A DNA stretch of 64,000 nt from Pseudomonas mucoides (GCF_015461845.1 NZ_JACOPW010000007.1:238382-302381), one strand, 5' to 3'. Counted from the stretch's first letter, positions 7,808 through 16,764 are shown. Notes: generated by a model from the letters alone, not told the origin. Program-made: numbers and translations.

Positions 7808-7879
7808 TGCCGATCAGTTAAGCAATTTCTGCCGCAACGTCATTTTTGTAGGATTGCGATCAGGCTTAACTGATCGGCA
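7808..7879. repeat. 72-bp element with perfect 16-bp terminal inverted repeats
   Basis: TGCCGATCAGTTAAGC (7808-7823) is exactly inverted at 7864-7879, with 40 bp between. There is no T-run after it, so it is not a normal terminator, and it does not share the REP core seen elsewhere in the window. A MITE or the relic ends of an insertion sequence is the best explanation; clear target duplications are not seen. Confidence 0.6.
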
Positions 7880-7922
7880 CTGCCAATGGGTTGGGTTTTC
7901 TATTACTCGATTACTACGCGCC

Positions 7923-7939
7923 GTTCACATTTCGTTCAG
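7923..7939 (+). promoter_or_regulatory. Direct hexamer repeat upstream of the ArnT-like gene
   Basis: GTTCAC-N5-GTTCAG, an 11-bp repeat unit, lies 52-69 bp before the start codon. Two hexamers spaced 11 bp are typical of OmpR-family response regulator sites. A similar pair, TTTCAC-N5-TTTCAC, precedes the envelope phosphatase operon at 11016-11032. Confidence 0.4.
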
Positions 7940-7991
7940 CTCTCATTTCCTATGATCGGCCTCTCAGCTCTCTGTCCGGTCATCGACGTCC

Positions 7992-9431
7992 ATGTCCCGC
8001 CCCGCCGCTTCACTGTTTCTGCTTGCCGCTTTGTTGTTCTTCTTCGCGCTGGGCAATTACCAACTGCAAGGTTCCACCGAGGCTCGGGTCGCCGGGATCG
8101 CGATGGAAATGCACCTGGATAACGACTGGGTGACACCCCGATTGTTTGGCGAGCCGTTTCTTGAAAAACCGCCATTAAGTTTGTGGCTCGATGCCGCAGC
8201 AATTCGCGTGTTCGGCGGCACACCGTGGGCCGTACGACTGGCGTCGGCTTTTGCCGGGTTGTTCTGCGTGATGATGCTTTACGCGATGCTGCGCCGGTTT
8301 GGCCGCCCGAAAGAAATCGCGTGGACGGCGGGTATCCTGCTCGCCACCATGGCCAGTTACTGGAGCAACGTGCGTGGCGTCGGCGAAGACGCCTTGCTGG
8401 CATTGGGTGTGACCATGGCATTGCTCTCGTTCTTTCAAGGGCATCGACAGTCGACGCTCGGCAACGCGATGCTGTTTTGCGCAGGGATTGCCATCGCGAC
8501 CTTGAGCAAAGGCGTGTTGGGCCTGGCGATGCCGGGTGTGGTGATCTTCGCGTACCTGTTGGCCGACACGTTGATCGACAAGCGCCTGAACCTGTCGGCC
8601 TGGCTGCGCCCCGCACTGTTGACGCTGTTGGGACTGGCGCCGTTGCTGATCTGGCTCGCCCTGCTTTACCGGCAAAGTGGTGCGCAGGCCGTGACGGATG
8701 TGCTGTTGACCAACAGTGTCGGACGCTTCAGCGGCTCGTTCGTCGAGGCCGGCCATTACGAACCGTTCTACTACTACCTGGCCAAGCTGCCGCAAGCGTT
8801 TTTGCCATGGAACATTCTGGTGTACCTGGGGCTGTGGCATTTCCGTAAAAGCCTGATGGCCAATCGTTACTTGTTGTTTTTCACGCTGTGGCTGCTGGCA
8901 CAGTTCGCCATGCTGACGCTGGCCTCAAGCAAACGCACCGTGTACCTGATGTCGATGACACCGGCGGCAGCGGTGATTGCGGCGGAATACGCGAGCGTGC
9001 TCTACGCAAAACTGAAGACGCGTGAAACCGCCGCCTCCCTGTTGGGCTGCATCGCACGGTATCGACGGGGTGGGGTGATCGGCGTGTTCGCCGTGGTGAT
9101 TGGCGGCTACCTTGGCGCCGCACAATGGGCGATGCCGCTGGCGGATCGCACGTTGTCCTTTGTGCCGCTGATCGCACAGATTCAGACGATGCAGGCCAAT
9201 GGACAACTCGTCGCCTTGTTCCAGGCCAATGAGCGGGTGGGCGGCGCCAGTGTGTTCTACAGCCAGCGCCTGCTCAAAGGCCTGGACACTGACGCGCAAC
9301 TGCATGAGTTTCTGGCGGCATCAGCGTCCAACGTCGCGGTCATGTCCGGTGATACCGAACCGGCCGCACCGTTGAAAGTGCTCAAGACAATGACGGTGGG
9401 GCGACAGGCTTACTACTTTGTGAGTCTGTAG
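7992..9431 (+). CDS. ArnT-like glycosyltransferase (PMT/GT83 family)
   Basis: A 479-residue integral membrane protein with a signal-anchor at residues 4-22 and about ten further membrane segments. GSTEARVAGIAMEMHLDNDW follows the first segment, where ArnT and PMT enzymes have their acidic catalytic loop, and FLEKPPLSLWLDAAAIR is the family KPP motif. ArnT moves 4-amino-arabinose from undecaprenyl phosphate to lipid A; this shorter protein may transfer another sugar. Its 3' end overlaps the converging PAP2 phosphatase gene by 50 bp. The pairing with lipid phosphatases suggests envelope modification. Confidence 0.75.
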   Translation: MSRPAASLFLLAALLFFFALGNYQLQGSTEARVAGIAMEMHLDNDWVTPRLFGEPFLEKPPLSLWLDAAAIRVFGGTPWAVRLASAFAGLFCVMMLYAMLRRFGRPKEIAWTAGILLATMASYWSNVRGVGEDALLALGVTMALLSFFQGHRQSTLGNAMLFCAGIAIATLSKGVLGLAMPGVVIFAYLLADTLIDKRLNLSAWLRPALLTLLGLAPLLIWLALLYRQSGAQAVTDVLLTNSVGRFSGSFVEAGHYEPFYYYLAKLPQAFLPWNILVYLGLWHFRKSLMANRYLLFFTLWLLAQFAMLTLASSKRTVYLMSMTPAAAVIAAEYASVLYAKLKTRETAASLLGCIARYRRGGVIGVFAVVIGGYLGAAQWAMPLADRTLSFVPLIAQIQTMQANGQLVALFQANERVGGASVFYSQRLLKGLDTDAQLHEFLAASASNVAVMSGDTEPAAPLKVLKTMTVGRQAYYFVSL

Positions 9432-10245
9432 CCACATAAACATTGGAGCGCTCGGCCTTTTGCAGCACCGGCACATCCAGCCTGGCCCGACCGTAAAACG
9501 CCAGGGCTGTCAGCAAGCACGCCAGCCAGACAAAGATCCCGGCCCAGAAGGTGTGGGACATGTAGTGCCAGCCTTGCAGAACCCGCGTAGTGCCGTAAAC
9601 GAAACCCAGCACCAACGAAAACCACAACACCGCTTTGGAAAAACGCCATTGATAGCGGCGCGCAACGAAATACAGCGCAAGCATGGTGAAACCGCCCGAC
9701 GCATGCCCACCCGGCCAGCAGCGACCGTCACCGGCTTCCCGGAACAGCTGGAAGTTGTTGTACCACTCCATGTGGGCAATCTTGCCGCCGTAGAGGGTCG
9801 TTTCAATCGGGCAGTACACGCTGGTGTGTGCCTTGAGGAAATGGATCACGCCGGTGCACACGGCAAATGCCACCACCACAAAGATAAAGTCACGGCGATG
9901 GTCGGCGGTAAACCGCAGCACCGGGGCGGCTTTGATCCGCTCCAGGAATTGACCGATACGCGGACGTTTTTGCGGGTTGACCAGTGGCCAGACAAACGAA
10001 AGCAACATGCCGATCAAGGCGATTTCACCGGTCCAGTTCGGAATGATCCGCGCCCACTTGTGCGTGAGCTTCTCGAAGAAGTGAACCTTGTCGAGCGGGA
10101 AGGTCTGGGTGGCCGGGTCAAAAAGAAGGTTGCTGAACCAGATGTCGATTTTTGTCATGTCGAACATCAGGAAAACCACGGCCGCGCAGGCGAGCGCAAT
10201 ACCAAAGTTCACCCAGTAAAAGCGGTGGCGGGAAAAATTCAGCAT
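9382..10245 (-). CDS. PAP2-family membrane phosphatase (LpxE/LpxT-like)
   Basis: A 287-residue polytopic membrane protein. PGGHASGGF matches PAP2 motif 2 (PSGH) and TTRVLQGWHYMSHTFWAG matches motif 3 (SRxxxxxHxxxD), with His where Asp is usual. Such enzymes remove or transfer phosphate on lipid A or undecaprenyl pyrophosphate at the outer face of the inner membrane. It lies 25 nt downstream of the histidine phosphatase gene, so the two are probably one transcript. It converges on and overlaps the ArnT-like gene. Confidence 0.8.
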   Translation of the reverse strand: MLNFSRHRFYWVNFGIALACAAVVFLMFDMTKIDIWFSNLLFDPATQTFPLDKVHFFEKLTHKWARIIPNWTGEIALIGMLLSFVWPLVNPQKRPRIGQFLERIKAAPVLRFTADHRRDFIFVVVAFAVCTGVIHFLKAHTSVYCPIETTLYGGKIAHMEWYNNFQLFREAGDGRCWPGGHASGGFTMLALYFVARRYQWRFSKAVLWFSLVLGFVYGTTRVLQGWHYMSHTFWAGIFVWLACLLTALAFYGRARLDVPVLQKAERSNVYVATDSQSSKPVAPPSLS

Positions 10246-10270
10246 TGTGTGTCCTGATCCAGAGAAAAAG

Positions 10271-10942
10271 TCATTCGGTGGTTACCGTGTGCCAATCGGA
10301 GGCTTCAATGAAACCCAACATGTGTGTCGTTTGCGGTGTTGAAGCGGAGATAAACAATGAGGCGCCGTAACCCAGGGTCGACGTCGGCAACTTGAGGTCT
10401 TTTTCAAGTTGCGCCATGCATTCACTGTGGGTCACCAGCACCAAATTGCGGCCCGCCACTTTGTGCGCCAGGGCATCACGCAACATAGTGCCCTTGCAAC
10501 TGATTAGCCAGTCTTCACCGACGCCTGTCTTGCTGAACATGAAATTGGCGGTCTGCGCAGTGCGCAGGATCGGACTGTTGTAAACGTCCGCCTTGCTCAT
10601 TCCGAGGCGCTGGAACTGCTCGCCGACACTGACCGCAACGCTACGGGAACGCTCGGTGATGCCATCATCGCCTGCCAGGCAAGGGGCCGGGGAGTGATCA
10701 CAGCGTTCGACATGGCGCACCAGCACGATCATGTCACCCTTGGCCCAACCGTCCATCAGTGCCTTGGCACCCGCAACATTGTCATGGGCCAGGTCCGGCA
10801 CGGCGGCAGGCTGCAACAGCCAGATCGTCAACGGAATCACCAACAGCGCCGACGCCAGCACCACCGCCGCATTGCGATAGCGGGCATAGCGGCTCAAATC
10901 GATCGAGCGTTTTATCCCGAGTAGATTCAGTCTCAATTCCAC
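10271..10942 (-). CDS. Ais/PmrG-like membrane-anchored histidine phosphatase
   Basis: About 223 residues from a GTG at 10942 (VELRLN), preceded by GAGG; a further GTG at 10963 is possible. A membrane anchor lies near residues 25-45 (AAVVLASALLVIPLTIWLL). MIVLVRHVERCDHS carries the RH signature and LVLVTHSECM the second catalytic His of the phosphoglycerate-mutase superfamily. Ais/PmrG relatives are induced with lipid A modification and act on lipopolysaccharide core phosphates in enterics; the same role here is inference from sequence and from the ArnT/PAP2 neighbours. TTTCAC-N5-TTTCAC lies about 75 bp upstream. Confidence 0.7.
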   Translation of the reverse strand: MELRLNLLGIKRSIDLSRYARYRNAAVVLASALLVIPLTIWLLQPAAVPDLAHDNVAGAKALMDGWAKGDMIVLVRHVERCDHSPAPCLAGDDGITERSRSVAVSVGEQFQRLGMSKADVYNSPILRTAQTANFMFSKTGVGEDWLISCKGTMLRDALAHKVAGRNLVLVTHSECMAQLEKDLKLPTSTLGYGASLFISASTPQTTHMLGFIEASDWHTVTTE

Positions 10943-11015
10943 ACCAAGCCGCCTCGCCGGCACGTACCGCGCTCATTAAATCCGCTGAGACTAGAGAGGC
11001 AAGCGTCGGCAGCGG

Positions 11016-11032
11016 GTGAAACGTATGTGAAA
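11016..11032 (-). promoter_or_regulatory. Perfect direct hexamer repeat upstream of the envelope phosphatase operon
   Basis: On the minus strand the sequence is TTTCAC-N5-TTTCAC. It has the 11-bp period of OmpR-family sites and resembles the T-rich TTTCAC element reported for ColR in P. putida. The regulator identity is a guess. Confidence 0.45.
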
Positions 11033-11201
11033 AAAAGCTTAAAAGCTGCGCAAAGTCTTGTTACAGGTTGCGCCCTGAAAAATCCTTTCAGCTCTCGTGG
11101 ATGCGGCCGATACAGACCTGCTACCTACCTTGCTGGCTCCCAAAAACAACAATCTTCCAGCCAACCGACGATCAAGACGCACAACGTTCCTGGAGGAATT
11201 G

Positions 11202-13121
11202 ATGAATAGCTGGTTCGGCAATATCAGCGTGAACATGAAACTGGGCCTGGGATTCGGCCTGGTCCTGGCATTGACCTGCGTCCTGGCCCTGACCGGCTGG
11301 ACAAGCCTGGGCAGCCTGATTGACCGCAGCAACTGGATGAGCGACATCACCCAGCTCAATGCCGGCCTGACCAAGCTGCGCGTCGTTCGCCTGCAATACA
11401 TGCTGACCAACGGCGACGAAACCGCCGCGCAGAACGTCCAGACCACCCTCGACGCCTTCTCGGCTCAGCAACAAGCGTTGCTGTCGAAATTCAAGAGCCC
11501 GGAAAACCTCAAGTTGCTCAAAGAGCAAGGCACCGTCATTGCGGCGTACCAGACCTCGCTGAACAAAATGCGCAGCGCCTACCGCACTGGCAACAGTGCC
11601 CGCGACACCATGGGCGCCAATGCTGAAACCGCCAGCACACTGATCGAAGCCATCAGCAGTCGCGTGCAGCAAATGCCGCTGAGCGATCAACGCTTCGAGC
11701 AATTCCAGGCCATCACCGCCGCCAAGGAAGCGTTCATCCTGGCCCGCTACGAAGTGCGCGGTTACACCGCCACCACCAATGCCGAGACCGAGCAAAAAGC
11801 CGTCGGCCAACTGGACGCCGCGATCGCCAGCCTCAAACCACTGAATGCGCAGTTTGCCGAGACTCAGCAAGACGCCTTGCGTCAGCTGGAAACCGCGCTG
11901 GTTGCCTACCGCAGCGCCTTGCAGTCGTATAAAGCGGCCAACGCCGATGCGGTGCAGGCGCGCAAGGAAATGACCGACCAGGGGGCCGCCATCGTGACCC
12001 TGAGCGATCAGCTGTATCAGATCCAGCTCGACCGCCGCGACGCCGAAAGCACCCAGGCACGTACCCTGCAATTGATCAGCACCTTGCTCGCGTTGCTGGT
12101 CGGCGTGATTGCCGCCGTGATCATCACCCGTCAAATCACCGGCCCGATCCGCGACACCCTGGCCGTGGTTGAACGCATCGCCAGCGGCGACCTGTCTCAG
12201 GACGTCAAAGTCACGCGCCGTGATGAACTTGGCGTGTTGCAGCAAGGCATCGCGCGCATGGGCGTGACCCTGCGCGACCTGATCAGCGGCATCCGCGACG
12301 GCGTCACGCAAATTGCCAGCGCTGCCGAAGAACTGTCGGCCGTGACCGAACAAACCAGCGCCGGGGTGAACAGCCAGAAAATCGAGACCGATCAGGTCGC
12401 CACCGCCATGCACGAGATGACCGCCACGGTGCAGGAAGTCGCGCGCAATGCTGAAGAAGCGTCGCAAGCCGCCGCCGCGGCAGACGGTGAAGCCCGCGAA
12501 GGCGACAAAGTGGTCAACGAAGCCATCGCCCAGATCGAGCGTCTGGCCAGCGAAGTGGTGCGTTCCACCGAAGCCATGAGTGTGTTGCAACAGGAAAGCG
12601 ACAAGATTGGCAGCGTGATGGACGTGATCAAGGCCGTCGCCGAACAGACCAACCTGCTGGCGCTCAACGCCGCGATTGAAGCCGCGCGCGCCGGTGAAGC
12701 CGGTCGTGGTTTTGCGGTAGTGGCCGATGAAGTGCGGGGCCTGGCCCAGCGCACGCAGAAGTCCACCGAAGAAATCGAAGGCCTGGTGGCCGCCCTGCAA
12801 AATGGCACGCAACAAGTGTCGGCGGTCATGAACAACAGCCGCGCCCTCACCGACAGCAGCGTCGCGCTGACCCGCAAGGCCGGTGTGTCGCTGGAAAACA
12901 TCACCCGCACGGTGTCCAACATCCAGTCGATGAACCAACAAATCGCCGCCGCTGCCGAACAGCAAAGCGCCGTGGCCGAAGAGATCAGCCGCAGCATCAT
13001 CAACGTGCGCGACGTGTCCGAACAGACCGCCGCCGCCAGCGATGAAACCGCTGCGTCGAGCGTTGAACTGGCGCGGTTGGGTGGTCAATTGCAGCAGATG
13101 GTCAGCCACTTCCGCGTTTAA
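11202..13121 (+). CDS. Methyl-accepting chemotaxis protein with an HBM sensor domain
   Basis: A 639-residue chemoreceptor. There is one membrane segment at residues 12-32 and a second near 290-312. The long all-helical periplasmic region of about 255 residues fits the helical bimodular domain of McpS-type receptors, which bind organic acids or polyamines. A HAMP domain (RQITGPIRDTLAVVERIASG) follows, then the signalling tip EQTNLLALNAAIEAARAGEAGRGFAVVADEVR. There is no C-terminal CheR-docking pentapeptide (it ends SHFRV). The start at 11202 has TGGAGGAATTG upstream. The ligand cannot be read from sequence. Confidence 0.9.
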   Translation: MNSWFGNISVNMKLGLGFGLVLALTCVLALTGWTSLGSLIDRSNWMSDITQLNAGLTKLRVVRLQYMLTNGDETAAQNVQTTLDAFSAQQQALLSKFKSPENLKLLKEQGTVIAAYQTSLNKMRSAYRTGNSARDTMGANAETASTLIEAISSRVQQMPLSDQRFEQFQAITAAKEAFILARYEVRGYTATTNAETEQKAVGQLDAAIASLKPLNAQFAETQQDALRQLETALVAYRSALQSYKAANADAVQARKEMTDQGAAIVTLSDQLYQIQLDRRDAESTQARTLQLISTLLALLVGVIAAVIITRQITGPIRDTLAVVERIASGDLSQDVKVTRRDELGVLQQGIARMGVTLRDLISGIRDGVTQIASAAEELSAVTEQTSAGVNSQKIETDQVATAMHEMTATVQEVARNAEEASQAAAAADGEAREGDKVVNEAIAQIERLASEVVRSTEAMSVLQQESDKIGSVMDVIKAVAEQTNLLALNAAIEAARAGEAGRGFAVVADEVRGLAQRTQKSTEEIEGLVAALQNGTQQVSAVMNNSRALTDSSVALTRKAGVSLENITRTVSNIQSMNQQIAAAAEQQSAVAEEISRSIINVRDVSEQTAAASDETAASSVELARLGGQLQQMVSHFRV

Positions 13122-13135
13122 GTCGCCGTCTTGAG

Positions 13136-13240
13136 CATTCCCACGCTCCGCGTGGGAATGCCGCAACGGACGCTCCGCGTCTGCTTCTAAATGTGACGCA
13201 GAGCGTCACGGGCTGCATGCCCACGCAGAGCGTGGGCATG
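13136..13240. repeat. Four tandem hairpins (REP-like array)
   Basis: Four perfect hairpins stand in a row: 13136-13160 and 13169-13181 with TCC loops, then 13193-13209 and 13216-13240 with AGA loops. The outer pair share the (T/G)CCCACGC arm and the inner pair the GACGC arm, so the array is almost mirror-symmetric. It separates the converging chemoreceptor and DUF1329 genes. Confidence 0.8.
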
Positions 13241-13255
13241 ATCAAATGTCGCCAC

Positions 13256-14632
13256 TCACCGAGTCCCGCGCTGACGCAATGCCGATGGCATGAAATACGC
13301 GTCTTCCGGCACTGGTTGGGCGAAGTCCACGGTGGCCGGTTCTTCGTTGTCCAGGTTCTGCACGTAGTAACGGCGCGCCTGCAAGTCATGGAAAACGTCC
13401 AGCGCACTCCAGGTGGTGGGCAGGTCGTAGAAATTTTTCAGGTAGGCCATCGACACCCGCCACAACTCCCCTCGCCCGTCATATTGATCCACCAGTGCGG
13501 CGCCCCAACTGTCCTCGTCGAGAAACAGCACACGTTTGGAATAGATATGCCGCGAGCCCGGCTTGAGCGTGCCTTCGACCACCCAGACCCGATGCAGCTC
13601 ATAACGGGTGAATTGCGGGTTGAGGTGGCCCGGTGTGAGCAACTGCGCGTACTTCACATCAGGGCTGCCGACTTTGTAGTTGTTGTACGGAATGTAGACC
13701 TCTTGCTTGCCCTTGAGCTTCCAGTCGTAGCGGTCCGGCGAGCCGTTGAACAGGTCAGTATCGTCCGCCGTGCGCAGGCCGTCGGATGAGGCGATCGGCG
13801 TGTCATACGCCAGGTTAGGCGCACGGCGCACACGACGTTGGCCGGCGTCGTAGACCCAGGCCTGACGCGGGTCCTTGAGTTGGTCCAGGGTCTCGTGGAT
13901 CAACGCCGCACCACCGGCCAGCCGGGCCGGGCTCTTCACGAACGCCAGGTAGTAAAACAGGATGTTTTTCAAGTCGGCAAACTGTCCGCCCGGCCGGTAA
14001 TAGTTGAAGAGCCCTTCCTGCTGCGAGGTCACCAGCGCGAAGCTGCCGTTGCGCTGCACCGGCGCTTCGGAAGCACGCCGCACCACATAGATACCGCGAT
14101 AACGGGTGATGTGGTTCCACAGCACTTCGATCCCGTCCTTGGGCACCGGGAACGGCACACCGCCATAGGCATCGGCAAACCCGCTGCCGCCTTCGAGCAG
14201 CTTGGCCGAGGTCGCATTCTTGAAGGTGTTGTCATACAACCATTGTGGCGCCGAGCCCGACCGGCGCGAGGGATAAACCGGCATCTGGAAGGTGTCGGGG
14301 TAGCTGTTGAACAGGGCGACCTGACCCGGGCTGAGGTGGGTCTTGTACTGATCAAGGTTGGCTTTGGTGATGGTGAACAGCGGCTTGTCCGCCGCGTACG
14401 GGTCCGGGTGGTGTTGACCGGGTTTGTAGCCGGCCGGCGCCTGAGTGATACCGCCGGCCCACGCCGGAATGGTCCCGGCGGCGTTGCCGGCACGCTCGGC
14501 GCCCAGCGGGGTCAGGGTGGTTTTCAGTTGTTCGGCTTGCTGGGGCGAGATGGCGGCCAGCGTGCTGCCGGCGGCCAGGCTCAGGATTAGCGCCAGTGTG
14601 GTTTGGGTCAGTCGTGAAGTGTGAAACATCAT
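13256..14632 (-). CDS. DUF1329 exported protein
   Basis: 458 residues with a signal peptide (residues 1-27, ending STLA-A). PLGAERAGNAAGTIPAWAGGI is the diagnostic N-terminal block of DUF1329, followed by DKPLFTITKANLDQYKTHLSPGQ. The family is related to LolA/LolB-like lipid carriers and is almost always paired with a DUF1302 outer membrane protein; such pairs occur with lipid, sterol and other hydrophobic-substrate catabolism. It lies 154 nt after the DUF1302 gene, with a REP pair between. GGAGAACG precedes the chosen ATG at 14632. The function is inferred as periplasmic or outer-membrane handling of a hydrophobic compound. Confidence 0.85.
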   Translation of the reverse strand: MMFHTSRLTQTTLALILSLAAGSTLAAISPQQAEQLKTTLTPLGAERAGNAAGTIPAWAGGITQAPAGYKPGQHHPDPYAADKPLFTITKANLDQYKTHLSPGQVALFNSYPDTFQMPVYPSRRSGSAPQWLYDNTFKNATSAKLLEGGSGFADAYGGVPFPVPKDGIEVLWNHITRYRGIYVVRRASEAPVQRNGSFALVTSQQEGLFNYYRPGGQFADLKNILFYYLAFVKSPARLAGGAALIHETLDQLKDPRQAWVYDAGQRRVRRAPNLAYDTPIASSDGLRTADDTDLFNGSPDRYDWKLKGKQEVYIPYNNYKVGSPDVKYAQLLTPGHLNPQFTRYELHRVWVVEGTLKPGSRHIYSKRVLFLDEDSWGAALVDQYDGRGELWRVSMAYLKNFYDLPTTWSALDVFHDLQARRYYVQNLDNEEPATVDFAQPVPEDAYFMPSALRQRGTR

Positions 14633-14675
14633 CGTTCTCCGAAAAAATCCAGCAGGTCTGCAAAACACAGCAGAT

Positions 14676-14770
14676 CCCTGTGGAGCGAGCTTGCTCGCGA
14701 TAGCGGCCTGCCAGACGACATCTGTATTGGCTGTGCCGCCCTCATCGCGAGCAAGCTCGCTCCCACAGGG
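14676..14770. repeat. REP doublet (inverted pair)
   Basis: CCCTGTGGAGCGAGCTTGCT... at 14676 is inverted at 14744-14770, with about 40 bp between. The GTGGGAGCGAGC core recurs at 18234, 36851 and 48460. Confidence 0.85.
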
Positions 14771-14786
14771 GTTTTGTGTATGGCGC

Positions 14787-16742
14787 TTACAAGAAGTACT
14801 TGAGGTTGAAGCCGACGTTGTCGCGGTCACGCAGGCCGTTGTCCTGCCCGCCGCCGTAGAACTCGGTGTATTGCAGCTCGGCCTCCAGCTTGTTCTGGTA
14901 GTTGGCCTTGATCCCCAGGGTGTAGGCCTTGCGGCCCTCGATGGTGTTGCCCGCCTGATAACTGTTGCCCTGGAAGTCGTCCTTGTAGACGACGTAAGGC
15001 GAGACGTTGACCCCGGCATACACGTCGTTCCAGGTGCCGTTGATCATCGCGGTGTAGCTGTAGGAGTCGCGGTTGACCTGGTCGGCACGATCACCGCCGG
15101 ACACATAGGAAAAGTTGCCGGTGCCCGCGTAGTAACGCGTGCTGCCGTCATAAGCGGTGTAATGCAGGCTGCTGCCGCGCAGGTGCTCGGACGCCAGTTC
15201 GAACACCCCGAACATCGAGTCGAACGACAAGCTCGGGCCAAAGTTGTAAATGGTGCCCAGAGAGGTGTTGAACGCTTCCACTCGCTCGGCGTTATTGATC
15301 TGGCTGGCGAGCGTGACCTGCTGACCGCCAATGTTGATGGTCTGACCGGCTGCTGCGGCGGCAGCGCCGTTGGCCAGGTCGCCGATCAGGTCGTTGGTGG
15401 CCGCAACGCCGATGGGCAGGTTCGGCCGATAGGCCACTTCACCGAACACCGATGCCTGGCCCAGGGTGGTGTTGAAACTGAAGCCGTACATGCGGATGTC
15501 TTCGGCGTAACGGCGATGCGCCTGGATATTGCCCAGCACATCCACGGTCGCCAGACCGTTGGCCAGTTGCCCCGCCTGACTGCCGGCGACACCGGTCAAC
15601 AGGTTGGTCAGGGCATTCATGTCGATGCCTTTGTACCCACCCAGATTGGCGGAAATGGTCGGTTCCTTGGCGTGGTAATTGACCATGTACACGCCGAACT
15701 CGGTGCTGTTGAGTTGTTCGGCGATGTAGCGAAACGCGAACCCGAACTGGCCGTCATTGCGCGCGTTGTAATCCTTGCCGACCGAGGCCACTTTGACGGT
15801 ATTGCCGAAGGTCGGCGTGACCCCGTTGGCGTAGAGGCCGGTGGTGCTCAGGGTCTGATTGAGCAACGGGTTGTTGCCCAGCGCGCTGTACAAACCGATC
15901 ACGTTGCCGAAACCGGGCACCGGAGTGTCCAGCGCGGTATCGGTAAAGTTGTTGTAGCCGGTGTTGCCGCCATCGGCGAACAGGTCCGTCTGCGAGTAGA
16001 ACGTACCGACCGGGTCGATGCGGGTTTCCTTCCAGTTGGTCTGGTAAAAACTTTCCATGGTCAGGGTGTCGGTCAGGCCGATGTTGAAGCTCAGCGCTTC
16101 CACCGGCACCAGCACTTCCTTGACTTCAGCGCCGGGCAAACGGTACTTGGCGGCGTCCACCGGGTTGGTGGTGTTAATCCCGCCACGGTAGAAAATCCCC
16201 TCGCCCCAGTTGAACACCTGACGGCCGATACGGGCCGTGACCGGCATCTGCGCGACGTCCCAGTTTCCATAGAGGTAAGCGTCGAGCATCTCCACCCGGC
16301 TGCCGGCGATATCGCGGGTCTGGCCAGTGAAGTGGTCGTCCTGCGGGTAACTCTGACTCGGTTGTGAGGGGTTGTTGTTGCGGTAGTAATCGTTGCGCTT
16401 GTCCATCAGTTGGGTGTCATAGAACGCGGTGCCGCGCATGAACATCCCGTAGTTCTGATAGTTGGCCTCAAGCTCCGAGGTGATCTTGTACACCTCGGAA
16501 ACCAGCCCGGTGTCGAAGTTGCGATTGCCGTCGTTGGTGTTGACGTCGTCGTTGTTCTTGTCCCGGCCCTGGACCCGCCACAAGCGGCCATAGGACAACG
16601 TGCTGTCGAACGAGCCGGTGACCTGATTGTCCAGCACACTGAATTCCTCGGCCTGCACGCCGTCGACTGCGCACAGTTGCAGCAGCCCTGCCAGGCCGAC
16701 GCCGGGGAGCGCCGCGCCAGACAGGCGAAATCGGGTTCTCAT
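14787..16742 (-). CDS. DUF1302 family outer membrane protein
   Basis: 651 residues with a signal peptide (about 1-31, ending VQA-E). FSVLDNQVTGSFDSTLSYG and the many alternating aromatic strands through to a C-terminal NVGFNLKYFL suggest a beta-barrel with the terminal Phe-rich signal for outer membrane insertion. The family is an uncharacterised porin-like partner of DUF1329. An AACAATAA sequence stands upstream of the ribosome site. The gene is 70 nt downstream of the phospholipase-like gene, suggesting one transcript. Confidence 0.85.
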   Translation of the reverse strand: MRTRFRLSGAALPGVGLAGLLQLCAVDGVQAEEFSVLDNQVTGSFDSTLSYGRLWRVQGRDKNNDDVNTNDGNRNFDTGLVSEVYKITSELEANYQNYGMFMRGTAFYDTQLMDKRNDYYRNNNPSQPSQSYPQDDHFTGQTRDIAGSRVEMLDAYLYGNWDVAQMPVTARIGRQVFNWGEGIFYRGGINTTNPVDAAKYRLPGAEVKEVLVPVEALSFNIGLTDTLTMESFYQTNWKETRIDPVGTFYSQTDLFADGGNTGYNNFTDTALDTPVPGFGNVIGLYSALGNNPLLNQTLSTTGLYANGVTPTFGNTVKVASVGKDYNARNDGQFGFAFRYIAEQLNSTEFGVYMVNYHAKEPTISANLGGYKGIDMNALTNLLTGVAGSQAGQLANGLATVDVLGNIQAHRRYAEDIRMYGFSFNTTLGQASVFGEVAYRPNLPIGVAATNDLIGDLANGAAAAAAGQTINIGGQQVTLASQINNAERVEAFNTSLGTIYNFGPSLSFDSMFGVFELASEHLRGSSLHYTAYDGSTRYYAGTGNFSYVSGGDRADQVNRDSYSYTAMINGTWNDVYAGVNVSPYVVYKDDFQGNSYQAGNTIEGRKAYTLGIKANYQNKLEAELQYTEFYGGGQDNGLRDRDNVGFNLKYFL

Positions 16743-16764
16743 GATCTGTTCCTCTTCCCTGGTT

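Larger units (their letters stand above)
7651..7991. other. Intergenic region between the DUF2252 and ArnT-like genes
   Basis: This 341-nt spacer contains a terminator, a 72-bp element with perfect 16-bp inverted ends and a paired-hexamer site, each listed separately. No gene is supported here. Confidence 0.6.

Noticed and set aside
11172..13166. 664-codon frame antisense to the chemoreceptor
   Set aside because: High-GC shadow; Gly/Gln/His-rich translation with no motifs, while the sense frame is a clear chemoreceptor.
13136..13240. Possible CRISPR repeats
   Set aside because: The units are palindromic hairpins of differing length without unique spacers or cas genes.
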